In this document: piece after piece, positions 33,151 through 41,725 of the stretch
How positions within the stretch are numbered: position 1 is the first letter of the stretch
How the letters are laid out: each line of letters starts with the position of its first letter
DNA from: Actinomycetota bacterium
GTDB lineage: Bacteria; Actinomycetota; Nitriliruptoria; Nitriliruptorales; JAHWKO01
DNA length: 64,000 nucleotides
Direction: 5' to 3'
Assembly: GCA_019347675.1 (NCBI GenBank)
Contig: JAHWKW010000010.1
Span: 1-64,000 of the forward strand
Position numbers and translations under genes: made by a program
Notes under the pieces: model-generated
Databases searched by the model: none
Seen by the model: the letters and a program-made list of their open reading frames with translations, nothing else
What the model was told of the DNA's origin: nothing

Positions 33151-34061
33151 CACTCCCCGTCCGGTTGGAGCTCGCCGGCGTCCACGCCGACGGGATCCGC
33201 CGATGGGTCGAGAGCGTGGTGGGGTGGCAGCCGGTCGACACAGCCGGCGGCCCTCTCGCTCCGGCGGTGGTCGTCCTCACCGACGTCGCCGCCGCCTGGC
33301 AGGACGGCAGCCTCGACGCGTCGGTGGCCACCGACGGACCCCCGCGGATCCTGCTGGTCGCCGCCGAGGATCCGGCCGTCCGCGCTGCGGCGGCCGGGAC
33401 CCACGCCGCCGTCGCGGTCACCTGGCCCGACGACCGCGAACGGATCGTGGAGGTGGCGGCCGCGCTCGCCGGGCATCGCACCACCCGCTCCACCCGCGAC
33501 CTCAGCATCGGCGGGGCGTGCGGCGGTGTGGGAACAACGACCGTCACCGTGGCGCTGGCGGCTCTGGCGGCCTGGAGTGGGCGCCCCGCTCTGGTCTTGA
33601 CGCACGGCGCCGTCCCCGTTCCGCTTCCGCCGCCGAGTCCGGGCGTCGGAGACCTCCAGGATCTCCCGGTGTGGCAGGCCGCGACCGCGGTGCCCGGCGT
33701 GGCGGGCCTGAAGGCCCTGCGGCTGCCAGCACCTGCCCCCGGCGTCGACCTGGACGCGGGTCCCGCCGCGCTCGTCGTTCGCGACCGCGGCGCGGACGAG
33801 GACGTCGATGTGCTGGTGGCCCGCCGCGACCGTCCGGGGCTGGCGGCGCTCGCCCGTGCCTCCGCCGCCGTGGCGGTGGTGGCCGACACCGGCCCCGCCG
33901 GCGAGCGTGCTCTGCGTGCTGCGGCGGCGGGCCGTCGTGTCGTGCGGGTCGCGTGGGATCCGCGGGTGGCCCGCGCGGCGCTGGGCGGTCGCGTCCCGGC
34001 GGGGCTGCCGGGGGCGTGGCTGCGGGCGCTGGCGCCGGTGCTGTCGGGCGGTGCCCGGTGA
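33081..34061 (+). CDS. ssd: Septum site-determining protein Ssd (CpaE/MinD-like)
   Basis: A 326-residue ParA/MinD-like protein. A Pro/Ala repeat leader is followed by a receiver-like domain (about 22-110) and a nucleotide-binding domain starting with SIGGACGGVGTTTVTVALA, a P-loop without the usual Lys, as in other Ssd proteins. In mycobacteria Ssd affects septum placement; CpaE relatives place Tad pili at poles. TTG 33081 is chosen because AGGAG lies 7 nt upstream (the same AGGAGCGACC also precedes the sortase start); the GTG at 33030 has no site. The stop overlaps tadA by 4 nt, so ssd leads the pilus operon. Confidence 0.85.
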   Translation: MPRAPLPSAPLPSAPLPSAPLSAPLPVRLELAGVHADGIRRWVESVVGWQPVDTAGGPLAPAVVVLTDVAAAWQDGSLDASVATDGPPRILLVAAEDPAVRAAAAGTHAAVAVTWPDDRERIVEVAAALAGHRTTRSTRDLSIGGACGGVGTTTVTVALAALAAWSGRPALVLTHGAVPVPLPPPSPGVGDLQDLPVWQAATAVPGVAGLKALRLPAPAPGVDLDAGPAALVVRDRGADEDVDVLVARRDRPGLAALARASAAVAVVADTGPAGERALRAAAAGRRVVRVAWDPRVARAALGGRVPAGLPGAWLRALAPVLSGGAR

Positions 34062-35203
34062 ACCCGACCGCGACGGTGGTGTCCCGCTCCGGTGTGGACG
34101 CGGCGCTCCGCGCCGCGGTGGCCGCCCGGATCCTCGACGATCCCGAGGCCGTCGCCGGCGCCACCGACCGCGGTCGGCTGAGGCTGGCGGTGGCGCGCGC
34201 TCTGGCCGCCGAGGGCGTCGTGGTCACCCCGATGCGTTGGGCGCAGCTGGTCCGCGACCTCGTCGACGAGCTCGGCGGGTTGGGTCCGCTCGAGGCGCTG
34301 CTACGCGATCCCGACGTGACCGACGTGATGGTCAACGCCCCCGACGAGGTCTACGTCGACAGGGCCGGCCGCCTCGAGCGGGTCGAGACCGGGTTCTCCG
34401 ACGACGCCCACGTCACCGCCGTCCTGGGTCGGGTCCTGGGCCCGCTCGGTGTGCGCCTCGACCGTGCCCACCCCTGGGCCGACGCGGTGCTGCCCGGCGG
34501 CGTCCGGCTGCACGCGCTGCTCCCGCCGCTCGCCGCCCATCCCACCATCACGCTGCGACGGGTCCCTCCGGTCGTGCCGGCCTGGGACGAGTTCGTCGCG
34601 ACCGGGGCGGTCCCGGCCCCGGCCGCGGCGCTGCTGCGCGAGGCCGTCGCCAACCACCGCAACCTGGTCGTGTGCGGTAAAGCCGGCGTGGGCAAGACCA
34701 CGCTGCTCAGTCGGCTCCTCGGCGAGGTCGGCGACGACCGCGTCGTGGTGATCGAGGATGCGCCCGAGCTGGCCGCTCCGGTTGCGCACCTGCTCGCGCT
34801 GCGGGTCCACCCGCCGACCCCCGACGGGGCGGGCGGTGTCGACGTCGCGACGCTGGTCCGCAACGCCCTGCGCATGCGGCCCGACCGGATCGTGGTCGGT
34901 GAGGTGCGCGGTGCCGAGGTCGCCGACGTCCTGCAGGCGATGAACACCGGCCACGCCGGGAGCATGACGACCGTGCACGCCAACGGGGCGGTTGATGCGC
35001 TGGTGCGGCTCGAAGGCATGGCTCTGCTGGCGGGCGTGCCGCTGGCTGCGGCCCGCGCACAGCTGGCGACCGCCATCGACCTGGTCGCGTGGCTGGGTCG
35101 GGCGCCCGACCGCACCCGCCGCCTGGCGGAGCTGGTCGCGGTCGATGCACACGACGGGGGGCCCAGGCCCCGCACCGTGTGGCGGCGGGAGACCATGCCG
35201 TGA
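34058..35203 (+). CDS. tadA: Tad pilus assembly ATPase TadA/CpaF
   Basis: A 381-residue secretion ATPase that powers pilus assembly. It has an N-terminal helical domain with LGGLGPLEALLRDPDVTDVM, Walker A GKAGVGKTT (207-215), the Asp box VVVIEDAPEL, Walker B MRPDRIVVGEVRG, and the His box MTTVHANGAVDAL. All motifs are intact. It starts at GTG 34058 (GTGA overlap with ssd), and its end overlaps the next gene by 4 nt. Confidence 0.93.
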   Translation: MNPTATVVSRSGVDAALRAAVAARILDDPEAVAGATDRGRLRLAVARALAAEGVVVTPMRWAQLVRDLVDELGGLGPLEALLRDPDVTDVMVNAPDEVYVDRAGRLERVETGFSDDAHVTAVLGRVLGPLGVRLDRAHPWADAVLPGGVRLHALLPPLAAHPTITLRRVPPVVPAWDEFVATGAVPAPAAALLREAVANHRNLVVCGKAGVGKTTLLSRLLGEVGDDRVVVIEDAPELAAPVAHLLALRVHPPTPDGAGGVDVATLVRNALRMRPDRIVVGEVRGAEVADVLQAMNTGHAGSMTTVHANGAVDALVRLEGMALLAGVPLAAARAQLATAIDLVAWLGRAPDRTRRLAELVAVDAHDGGPRPRTVWRRETMP

Positions 35204-36069
35204 CCGCCACGCGACCGACGCAGCCGACAACCGTCGAGGCGGCCCCGCAGGCCGGCCGCCTTGACGAGCTGCGCGCGCGGCTGGCGGTCGGCGCTCCCGC
35301 GGGCCCGCTGGCGGGCCTGCCCGACCGCGTCGTCCGCGCGGTCACGCTTGCCGCCGCGGTCGGCGCCCCGGCCGTCCCCGCGCTCGATGCGGCACTCGCG
35401 GCCGAGGATGACCGCCGCCGCCTCGAGCGGAGCGTGACCGTCGCCACGGCCCAGGCACGCACGGTCGCGGCCGGCCTGGCGCTGCTGCCTCCGCTGGCCA
35501 TCGCCGGGACCGGCCACCTGCTCGGCGAGCCCCTGTGGCGCTTCTACCTCACCGGTGCCGGCCGGATCGTGGGGCTCGTCGGCGCGACGCTGGCCGCCAT
35601 CGGGGTCGTCACGGTCCGGGCGCTGGCCCGCCACGCGTCCGGCGCGTGGCGTCAAGACCCCGCCCCGCCGGATGAGGCGGCCGATCTGACCGCCACCGCC
35701 CTGACCGGTGGCCTGGCGCCGACGGCGGCGTTGCGCGCAGCCGCTGGGCTGCTCCCCGCGCGGTCCGCCGGGCTTCGTCAGCTCGCGCTCGCGGTGGAGC
35801 TCGGGTTGCCCGCCCGCCCCGACACCGACCTCGAACCGATCGCGCGGGCCCTGACCGCCGCGACCGGCTGGGGCGCCCCGGCCGGACCGGCACTGCGCCG
35901 CGCCGCCGCTGACCTGCGGGCCGAGGAGCTGACCCGCGCCTTGGCCCGCGCCGAGCGGCTCCCCGCCCTGTTGGCCTTCCCCACCGCCCTGTGCCTGCTC
36001 CCGTCTTGCCTGCTGCTGGTCGGCGCCCCGCTGATCGGCGCGGGGCTCGCCGCGGCAGCCGGCACGTGA
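35200..36069 (+). CDS. Fused TadB/TadC-like pilus membrane platform protein
   Basis: A 289-residue protein with two halves. The N-terminal half has a T2SSF-like helical segment (RAVTLAAAVGAPAVPALDAA) followed by a membrane helix pair near 85-135. The C-terminal half (about 155-289) looks like TadC, with AAGLLPARSAGLRQLALAVE and two terminal membrane helices. Mycobacteria use two genes (Rv3658c and Rv3657c) here, so this is probably one shortened fusion. It would form the inner-membrane platform on which TadA acts. It begins at GTG 35200, overlapping tadA. Confidence 0.75.
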   Translation: MTATRPTQPTTVEAAPQAGRLDELRARLAVGAPAGPLAGLPDRVVRAVTLAAAVGAPAVPALDAALAAEDDRRRLERSVTVATAQARTVAAGLALLPPLAIAGTGHLLGEPLWRFYLTGAGRIVGLVGATLAAIGVVTVRALARHASGAWRQDPAPPDEAADLTATALTGGLAPTAALRAAAGLLPARSAGLRQLALAVELGLPARPDTDLEPIARALTAATGWGAPAGPALRRAAADLRAEELTRALARAERLPALLAFPTALCLLPSCLLLVGAPLIGAGLAAAAGT

Positions 36070-36086
36070 CAAGACAAGGAGAAACC

Positions 36087-36314
36087 ATGCACCACACCGC
36101 ACACACCGCGACACACCCGGCCTCGCCAGGCACGCACGGGCGGACCGATGTCCGGTTGCTCGCCGAGGACGGCTCGCTGGTCACCGAGTACGGCCTGATC
36201 GCCATCGTCGGGGCCACCGTGGCGTCGCTCGTCATCAAGTGGGCGAGCAACGGCGCGATCTGGCAGCTGTTCGACGCGGTGACCAAGAAGGTCCGCGTCC
36301 TGCTGGGTGCGTGA
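36087..36314 (+). CDS. Flp-type pilin (DUF4244)
   Basis: A 75-residue prepilin and the likely major subunit of the Tad pilus. The leader ends at Gly29, followed by SLVTEYGLIAIVG with Glu34 and Tyr35, the Flp motif, in a single hydrophobic helix; the tail is short and basic. A prepilin peptidase would cut after Gly29; no such gene is in the window. A strong AAGGAG precedes the ATG, the best ribosome-binding site of the operon, as expected for an abundant subunit. Confidence 0.85.
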   Translation: MHHTAHTATHPASPGTHGRTDVRLLAEDGSLVTEYGLIAIVGATVASLVIKWASNGAIWQLFDAVTKKVRVLLGA

Positions 36315-36673
36315 TACGCCCGGCCGGCCAGGGCGGGTCGGTGAGCCTCGAGCTCGCGCTCACCGTCCCCGCCCTGGCCCTGCTCGTCCTGGTCGTCCTG
36401 CACGCCGCCGTCTACGCCCGTGACGCCCTGCTGGTGCAGGCAGCGGCGCAGCGGGGCGCCCGGGTGGCAGCCACCACGAGCGACGACACGGCCGTGGTCG
36501 CCGCCGTGCGCGACGCCCTCGACGGGCGCGACGCCGCTGTGACCGTCACCGCGCGGGGCCGCGTCGGCCAACCCATCCGGGTGCGGGTGACGATGCGCTC
36601 CCGAGCCGGCCAGGGCCGGCTGGACCTGACCGCCGTCGGCGTCACGGCGGTCGAACCCGGTGCGCTGCCGTGA
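36311..36673 (+). CDS. TadE-like minor pilin
   Basis: A 120-residue pseudopilin. A short leader ends in GG, followed by SVSLELALTVPALALLVLVV (Glu in the helix) and a soluble ~80-residue domain with VTVTARGRVGQPIRVRVTMR strands. It matches the position of Rv3655c. It starts at GTG 36311 (GTGA overlap with the pilin gene) and overlaps the next gene by 4 nt. Confidence 0.85.
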   Translation: MIRPAGQGGSVSLELALTVPALALLVLVVLHAAVYARDALLVQAAAQRGARVAATTSDDTAVVAAVRDALDGRDAAVTVTARGRVGQPIRVRVTMRSRAGQGRLDLTAVGVTAVEPGALP

Positions 36674-37143
36674 TCGGCGACCGCCGCATGGTCGGGCGCC
36701 GACGACGCCGCACCCTCGACGGCGCGCCCGATCACCCACGCCGCGAGGACGGCAGCGCCGCGATGCTCGGGTGGAGCGCCATCGCGGTCACCGTGGTGGC
36801 GCTCGTCATCGCCGTGGATCTCGCCGCCTACCTCGTCGCGGCCCAGCGCGCCCAAGGCGCTGCCGACGCCGCGGCCCTGGCCGCGGTCGCTGCCAGCCAC
36901 CCCCGGGGAGGCGCCCCGGGACCGCCCGAGCACGCCGCCCGGTCTGTGACACACGCTGCGGGCGCCGTGTTGCAAAACTGCCGCTGCCCGCCCGGCGCCC
37001 GCCAGGTCACCGTCACGGTCGAGGTCCGCGTCCGGGCCGTGGCCGTGACGCGCCTGGCGGGTCGGAAGGTCCGGGCGACCGCTCAGGCTAGGCTGGTCCG
37101 CGACCGAAACCCTTCTCGAGGTCGCTCGTTGGTACGGCCGTGA
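36670..37143 (+). CDS. TadE/TadG-like protein (Rv3654c-type)
   Basis: A 157-residue protein with a long Arg-rich N-terminus, then EDGSAAMLGWSAIAVTVVAL as the processed helix, AQRAQGAADAAALAAVAASH as in TadG/Rv3654c, one CRC pair, and a strand-rich end. It corresponds to the helicase/secretion-neighbourhood TadE-like family at the end of actinobacterial tad operons. It begins at GTG 36670, overlapping the preceding stop. Last gene of the cluster. Confidence 0.82.
   Translation: MIGDRRMVGRRRRRTLDGAPDHPRREDGSAAMLGWSAIAVTVVALVIAVDLAAYLVAAQRAQGAADAAALAAVAASHPRGGAPGPPEHAARSVTHAAGAVLQNCRCPPGARQVTVTVEVRVRAVAVTRLAGRKVRATAQARLVRDRNPSRGRSLVRP
37089..37094 (+). promoter_or_regulatory. Possible -10 box TAGGCT for the sortase gene
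   Basis: TAGGCT lies inside the end of the TadG-like gene, 121 nt before the sortase start. The hexamer recurs before other genes here. Confidence 0.4.
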
Positions 37144-37215
37144 CCGGCCCGCAACACTCCCGGGGTCCCGCGTCGCGGCAAGCGACCGGCCGGTGGATCG
37201 TGAGGAGCGACCGAC

Positions 37216-37986
37216 ATGGATGAGCGACGCGACGAGCCCGAGCAGTGGGGTTCGGGGTGGGGCGGCTTCACGATGCCCGACCCGGTGCAGGAGCAACCCA
37301 CCAAGACGACGTCCTCGGGGTTCCTGCTCGACTCGCTGCGCACCCGGCCGGCCGGTCGCCGCATCCTGTCGGGGCTGATCGCGTTGCTGTTCCTCTCCGG
37401 CGCGGGGATGTTCACGTACCCGTTCTTCACCGACGTCTACACCAGCCAGGTCATCCAGCAGCGTCTCGAGGACGACTACGTCAACGTCAAGGTCAAGACC
37501 TTCGACGAGTGGCAGGCGACCGTCCAGGACGGGCGGGCGCTGACCAAGATCGTCATGCCCGCGCTGGGCGTGGAGACGCTCGTGGTCGAGGGGATCTCGC
37601 CGACGGCGCTGCGTGCGGGGGCCGGCCACTACCCCAAGACGCCGCTGCCCGGCCAGGACGGCAACGTCGCGATCGCCGGTCACCGCACCACGTACGGCAA
37701 GCCGTTCAACGCCGTCGACAAGCTGAAGGAGGGCGACAAGATCCTCCTGCTCACGCCGGTCGGTGAGTTCACGTACGCGGTGTCGCCCCCGCCTCCCGGA
37801 TGGAACGCCAACCCCTACATCACCGGCCCGAGCGACTGGTCGGTGATCGAGCCCACCGCCGAACCCACCCTCACGCTCACGACCTGCCACCCCAAGGGAT
37901 CGGCGGCCAAGCGGCTGGTGGTGCGCGCAACCCTCGTCTCGTCCGACCCGCCCGGAACCTACGCCGCATCGAAGCAGAAGGCCTGA
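37216..37986 (+). CDS. Class E sortase
   Basis: A 256-residue transpeptidase. A cytoplasmic N-terminus is followed by one membrane helix (ILSGLIALLFLSGAGMFTYP), then the sortase barrel: His in NVAIAGHRTTYGKPF, Cys in LTLTTCHPKGSA and Arg in RLVVRA. Class E enzymes of high-GC actinobacteria usually recognise LAXTG. I find no LAXTG or LPXTG protein in this window. AGGAG precedes the ATG. Confidence 0.9.
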   Translation: MDERRDEPEQWGSGWGGFTMPDPVQEQPTKTTSSGFLLDSLRTRPAGRRILSGLIALLFLSGAGMFTYPFFTDVYTSQVIQQRLEDDYVNVKVKTFDEWQATVQDGRALTKIVMPALGVETLVVEGISPTALRAGAGHYPKTPLPGQDGNVAIAGHRTTYGKPFNAVDKLKEGDKILLLTPVGEFTYAVSPPPPGWNANPYITGPSDWSVIEPTAEPTLTLTTCHPKGSAAKRLVVRATLVSSDPPGTYAASKQKA

Positions 37987-38018
37987 CGCAGGCGTCAGCG
38001 GTCGTCACCCACCCTGCC

Positions 38019-38024
38019 TAATCT
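38019..38024 (+). promoter_or_regulatory. -10 box TAATCT of a leaderless promoter
   Basis: TAATCT is followed by 7 nt and the GTG start of the substrate-binding lipoprotein. No Shine-Dalgarno is present. Confidence 0.6.
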
Positions 38025-38031
38025 GCGGCGG

Positions 38032-39360
38032 GTGCGCACGGTCGCCGTCCTGTTGCTCGCTTCGGCTTTGGTGGCGTGCACCGGCGGGCCGCCCGAGCAC
38101 GTCCGTATCGGTGTGGTGGCCCCGTTGGGTGGGCCCCGCGCGTACCTGGGGCACGAGGTCCGCGCCGGCGCGGAACAGGCGATCGGCGACCTCAACGACA
38201 GCGGTGGACTCCTGGGGGCCCCGGTCGAGCTGATCACCGTCGACGACAGCGACCTGGTCGCCCTCCCCGGGCAGCTGGCCGCCCTCGCCGAGCGCGAGCG
38301 GGTGTCGGCCGTGATCGGGCCGGAGGTCCCCGGCGTCCTCCTCGGCCCGCGTAACCCCCTGGCCCGCCGCTCGGTCCCGGCGCTGCTGGTCACCGCGTTC
38401 GGCGGGGACCTTGCGCAGGCCGACACCACCGTCGTCCGCACGGTGCCCAGCGCCCACGCCCAGACCGCCGCGCTCGGTCGGTGGCTGACCGACGTGCGCC
38501 GCGTGCACGACGTCGCGATCCTGATCGCCGACCCGGTGGAGGGCACCCTGGTCCGCGAGGCGGTCGTCGCAGGTCTGGACGGCGTCGGCGCCCGGGTGGC
38601 GGCGGTCGATGAGGTCGCTGCGGACAGCCCGGACCTGGGACCCGCCGTGGCGAGGTTGCGCCGTCGCGCCCCGGATGCCAGGGCGGTCCTGCTGTGGGCA
38701 CCGCCGCCCGCAGCTGCCCGGGCGACTCGGGCGATCCGCGATCAGGGCTGGGACGTCCAGCTGGCGGTCCCGATCAGTGCCTTCGTCGGCGAGTACCGCA
38801 CGCTCGCGGGGGAGGCGAGCGAGGGCGTGGTTCTCCCACTGCCCTTCCGCGAGGACTGGTTCGGGCCGCGCCTGCAGGAGTGGTTGCTGCGCTGGCACCG
38901 CGACCGCGGGATCAGCGCGCTGCCGCAGCTGCAGACGCTCGTGCTCGACCTCCCGGTCGCTGCAATGGCTGCCTACGACGCGGTCGGCCTGGTCGCCGCC
39001 GCCGTCCGCGACGCGGGAAGCCGCGAACCGGCCGCCGTCGCCGACGCTCTTGGACAGGTCCGGCACGACGGGCTGCTGCACGACTACCGCATCGGCGGAG
39101 GCCGCGAGGCGTGGGACGCGTCGCAGCTGTACGTCGCCCGGTTCCACCACCTGGCGGTCGTCTACGACGTCGATCCCCGTTTCGACGCTGCCCAGCAGCG
39201 ACGCTTCTACGAGCTGCAGGTCCGTCTGGGTTTCCTCCCGGACGAGGCGCGCGATGGTCCGACCGCCGGGTTGATCGAGGAGCTGCTGGCCGAGCGCCGT
39301 GCCACGGCGCCCGCCTACCAACCGCCCCTGCCACCGCCGGGGCCGGTCGGACGTCCGTGA
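38032..39360 (+). CDS. ABC transporter substrate-binding lipoprotein (LIV type)
   Basis: A 442-residue type-1 periplasmic-binding-fold lipoprotein. The lipobox is LVACTG (Cys16). The fold is that of the Leu/Ile/Val receptors: RIGVVAPLGGPRAYLGHEVR, DLNDSGGLLGAPVELITVDD, VSAVIGPEVPGV, and in the second lobe AMAAYDAVGLVAAAV and DALGQVRHDGLLHDYRI. A long Pro-rich tail ends the protein. It is first in a four-gene ABC operon, coupled to the next gene by a 4-nt overlap. The ligand is unknown. Confidence 0.87.
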   Translation: MRTVAVLLLASALVACTGGPPEHVRIGVVAPLGGPRAYLGHEVRAGAEQAIGDLNDSGGLLGAPVELITVDDSDLVALPGQLAALAERERVSAVIGPEVPGVLLGPRNPLARRSVPALLVTAFGGDLAQADTTVVRTVPSAHAQTAALGRWLTDVRRVHDVAILIADPVEGTLVREAVVAGLDGVGARVAAVDEVAADSPDLGPAVARLRRRAPDARAVLLWAPPPAAARATRAIRDQGWDVQLAVPISAFVGEYRTLAGEASEGVVLPLPFREDWFGPRLQEWLLRWHRDRGISALPQLQTLVLDLPVAAMAAYDAVGLVAAAVRDAGSREPAAVADALGQVRHDGLLHDYRIGGGREAWDASQLYVARFHHLAVVYDVDPRFDAAQQRRFYELQVRLGFLPDEARDGPTAGLIEELLAERRATAPAYQPPLPPPGPVGRP

Positions 39361-40235
39361 CCGTCGCCCTGCTGGCTGCACTGGCGCTCGGAGCCGCCTA
39401 CGGGCTGGTGGGCGTGGCCGTCGCAGCGGTGGCCCTGGCGTCCCGGACCCTGCACCTGGCCGTGGGGGCGGTCCTGGTGGCCGGCGTGCTGATCTACGTC
39501 CACCTCACCGCGGTCGGCGCTGCCCCGCTGCTGGCCGCCGGGATCGCGGTGGCGGCCGGCGCGACGGTCTCCGCGCTCCTCGAGCCGCTCGTCCTGCGTC
39601 CTCTGGGGCAGTCGCGTCGCGACGAGGCCCGCGGCGACGATGTCGCGCTGCGCTGGCTGGTGGCCTTGGCGGTCGTGGCGGCCGTGCTCGACGCGGTCAC
39701 GGCCCGCACGCTGGGCACCCGCCATTTCCGGCCACGTCCCTTGGTCGGCGCGCTCGGTGATGCGGCGGCCGGGCCCGGCGCGTTGCTCGTTCCCGCCGCC
39801 GCCGGTCTCGTGCTCGCCGTCGGCCTGGCGGCGGTTCTGCGCGGCACCCGCTTCGGGCGGCGCGTGCCGCTGGTGGGGGCGGCGCCACTCGCGGCCGCGC
39901 TCGGCGGGATCTCGCCCCGCCGGGTCCGCGCCGGCGCGCTGGCGTTGACCGGCGCCGCCGCGGTCGTCGCCGGGCTGCTGCTCGCGCCGGTCACCGCGGT
40001 GGGGACCGCCCAGACCGGCGGGCTGACGGTGCGGGGCGTCGCGGCGGCTGCCGTCCTGGGCATCGCCGGGCCGGCCCGAGCCGTGGCCGGCGGGCTGCTG
40101 CTGGGCGCCGCCGAATCGGCCGGCCAGTCGTTGTGGCCGGCAGCCGGCGGCACGGTCGCGGTTGCGGCGGTGATCGTCGCGGTCCTGGTCGGACCGGCCC
40201 GGAGGGTGACGCGGCGAGGGGACCGACCGTGGTGA
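39357..40235 (+). CDS. LIV-type ABC permease (LivH-like)
   Basis: A 292-residue membrane protein with about eight helices, very rich in Ala/Val/Leu. It has LivH-like features: AAYGLVGVAVAAVALASRTL, LLEPLVLRPL after the third helix, and TRFGRRVPLVGAAPLAAALG, which corresponds to the cytoplasmic coupling loop (normally TR-G-A-RA-A-N-E-A-LMG). The loop is degenerate compared with typical LivH. GTG 39357 overlaps the receptor stop; 4-nt overlap with the next gene. Confidence 0.78.
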   Translation: MTVALLAALALGAAYGLVGVAVAAVALASRTLHLAVGAVLVAGVLIYVHLTAVGAAPLLAAGIAVAAGATVSALLEPLVLRPLGQSRRDEARGDDVALRWLVALAVVAAVLDAVTARTLGTRHFRPRPLVGALGDAAAGPGALLVPAAAGLVLAVGLAAVLRGTRFGRRVPLVGAAPLAAALGGISPRRVRAGALALTGAAAVVAGLLLAPVTAVGTAQTGGLTVRGVAAAAVLGIAGPARAVAGGLLLGAAESAGQSLWPAAGGTVAVAAVIVAVLVGPARRVTRRGDRPW

Positions 40236-41725
40236 GGATCGGTGCTGGCGTGCTCGGGGCGGCGCTCGCCGCCGTGGTTGTGGCGGTGGCCGCACCGGTG
40301 GGGCTGGTCAGTGCCAGCCTGCGGGTGGCGGTGGCGGCGGTGCTGGCCAGCGGAGCGTGGCTGAGCCTGCGGCGCACCGGCCTTGTGGACCTGGGTACGG
40401 CCGGAGCGGCCGCGGCCGGTGCGTACGCGACGGTCGCCACGGCGCTGGCCGGCCTGCCAACCGCGCTGGGTCTGCCCGCGGGGGCGGTGGCCGGTGCCGC
40501 GGTCGGGGCGGCCGTGGGCGCGACCGGCGGCCGGGTGGGACGGACGCTGACGGCGCTGACGTCCCTGGCGGTCGGCCTGGCGGTGGTTGCGGTGCTCGGT
40601 GCGGTCCCTGTGTGGGGTGGCGCCGCCGGATTCCACGCCGTCCCGTTGCTGACACCGTCCGAACGCGGCGACCTGGTGGTGCTGCTGCTCATCGCCGTGG
40701 CTGCGGTGATGGCGGTCACCCGGGTCGCGCGGTCTCACGTGGGCGCTGCCGGGTCGGTCGCGGCCCGGGCGCCACACGTGGCCGCCACCCTGGGCCGCTG
40801 GCCTGTCGTCGACGCCGCCGTGGCGGGTGCAGCAGCCGGGGCCGTGCTGGGCGTGGGGGGAGCGGCGGGCGCAGCGGCCACCGGCTCGGTGGTGCCGGGC
40901 GGGTACGGGCTGTCGCTCGCCGCCGCGCTGGCTCTCGCGGCGCTCGTCGGCGGGGAACGGCCGCTGGCGGGGACGGTGGGTGCGGCGGTGGTCTTCGCTC
41001 CCGCCGTGCTGTGGCCGACCGTCGCGGTCGTGTCTGAGGCGCCGCTGCTGGTCACGGGCGTGGCCGGGATGGCCCTGCTCGCCTGGCGCCCTGGTGGGCT
41101 GCTGACCGGCGGCACCGGTGACGAGCCCGTGCCGGAGGGACCGTCGGACGTTCCGCCGCGACCACGGTCGTCGCCGCTGCCGCTCACCGTTTGCGACGCC
41201 CCCGTGCCCGGCGGTCGGGTCGTCTCCTTCGAGGTTCAGGCGGGGCAGATCGTCGCTCTCGCCGGCCGCAACGGGTCCGGCAAGTCCACGCTGCTGGCCC
41301 GGATCGGGGGACAACTTCCCCACCACGGCAGCGTCCGCCTGGCCGGGGTCGCCCCGGCGCGCAGCGTCACCGGCCGTGCCCGCCGTGGCGTGGCGCGGAC
41401 CTGGCAACACCCGCCCCGACTGCCACAACACGACGCGCTCACGGTCGTCGGCGGGGCCGACGCCGCGGCTGCGCGGTGGGCCCGCGCCGTCCTCGGCGAC
41501 AGTGCCGACACGCCCGCCGGCGCCGACCTCGTCCGCCTCGCCGCCGCCCGCCCCAGCCTCGCGCTGGTCGACGAGCCCGCCGCCCACGTGCCCTCCCAGC
41601 GGGTCGCGACGCTGCTGCGTGGGCTCGCCGACGGCGGGGCGGCGGTCGTCGTCGCCGAACACCGCCCGGAGGTCCTGGCCGCCGCCGACCGCACCGTCCA
41701 TCTCGGCGAGGACCCGATCCGGTGA
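40232..41725 (+). CDS. Fused LIV permease-ATPase (LivM-LivG) lacking the ABC signature
   Basis: A 497-residue fusion. Residues 1-290 form a LivM-like permease with about nine helices. Residues 318-497 form a short ABC ATPase: Walker A GRNGSGKST (345-353), Q-loop Gln392, Walker B LALVDEP (443-449) and switch His477 (VAEHRPE). The signature LSGGQ is missing: the expected place reads TPAGAD (427-432), and the usual helical domain is shortened. It can bind ATP but could not complete a partner's site. It starts at GTG 40232 (or 40229) and overlaps the next gene by 4 nt. Confidence 0.82.
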   Translation: MRIGAGVLGAALAAVVVAVAAPVGLVSASLRVAVAAVLASGAWLSLRRTGLVDLGTAGAAAAGAYATVATALAGLPTALGLPAGAVAGAAVGAAVGATGGRVGRTLTALTSLAVGLAVVAVLGAVPVWGGAAGFHAVPLLTPSERGDLVVLLLIAVAAVMAVTRVARSHVGAAGSVAARAPHVAATLGRWPVVDAAVAGAAAGAVLGVGGAAGAAATGSVVPGGYGLSLAAALALAALVGGERPLAGTVGAAVVFAPAVLWPTVAVVSEAPLLVTGVAGMALLAWRPGGLLTGGTGDEPVPEGPSDVPPRPRSSPLPLTVCDAPVPGGRVVSFEVQAGQIVALAGRNGSGKSTLLARIGGQLPHHGSVRLAGVAPARSVTGRARRGVARTWQHPPRLPQHDALTVVGGADAAAARWARAVLGDSADTPAGADLVRLAAARPSLALVDEPAAHVPSQRVATLLRGLADGGAAVVVAEHRPEVLAAADRTVHLGEDPIR

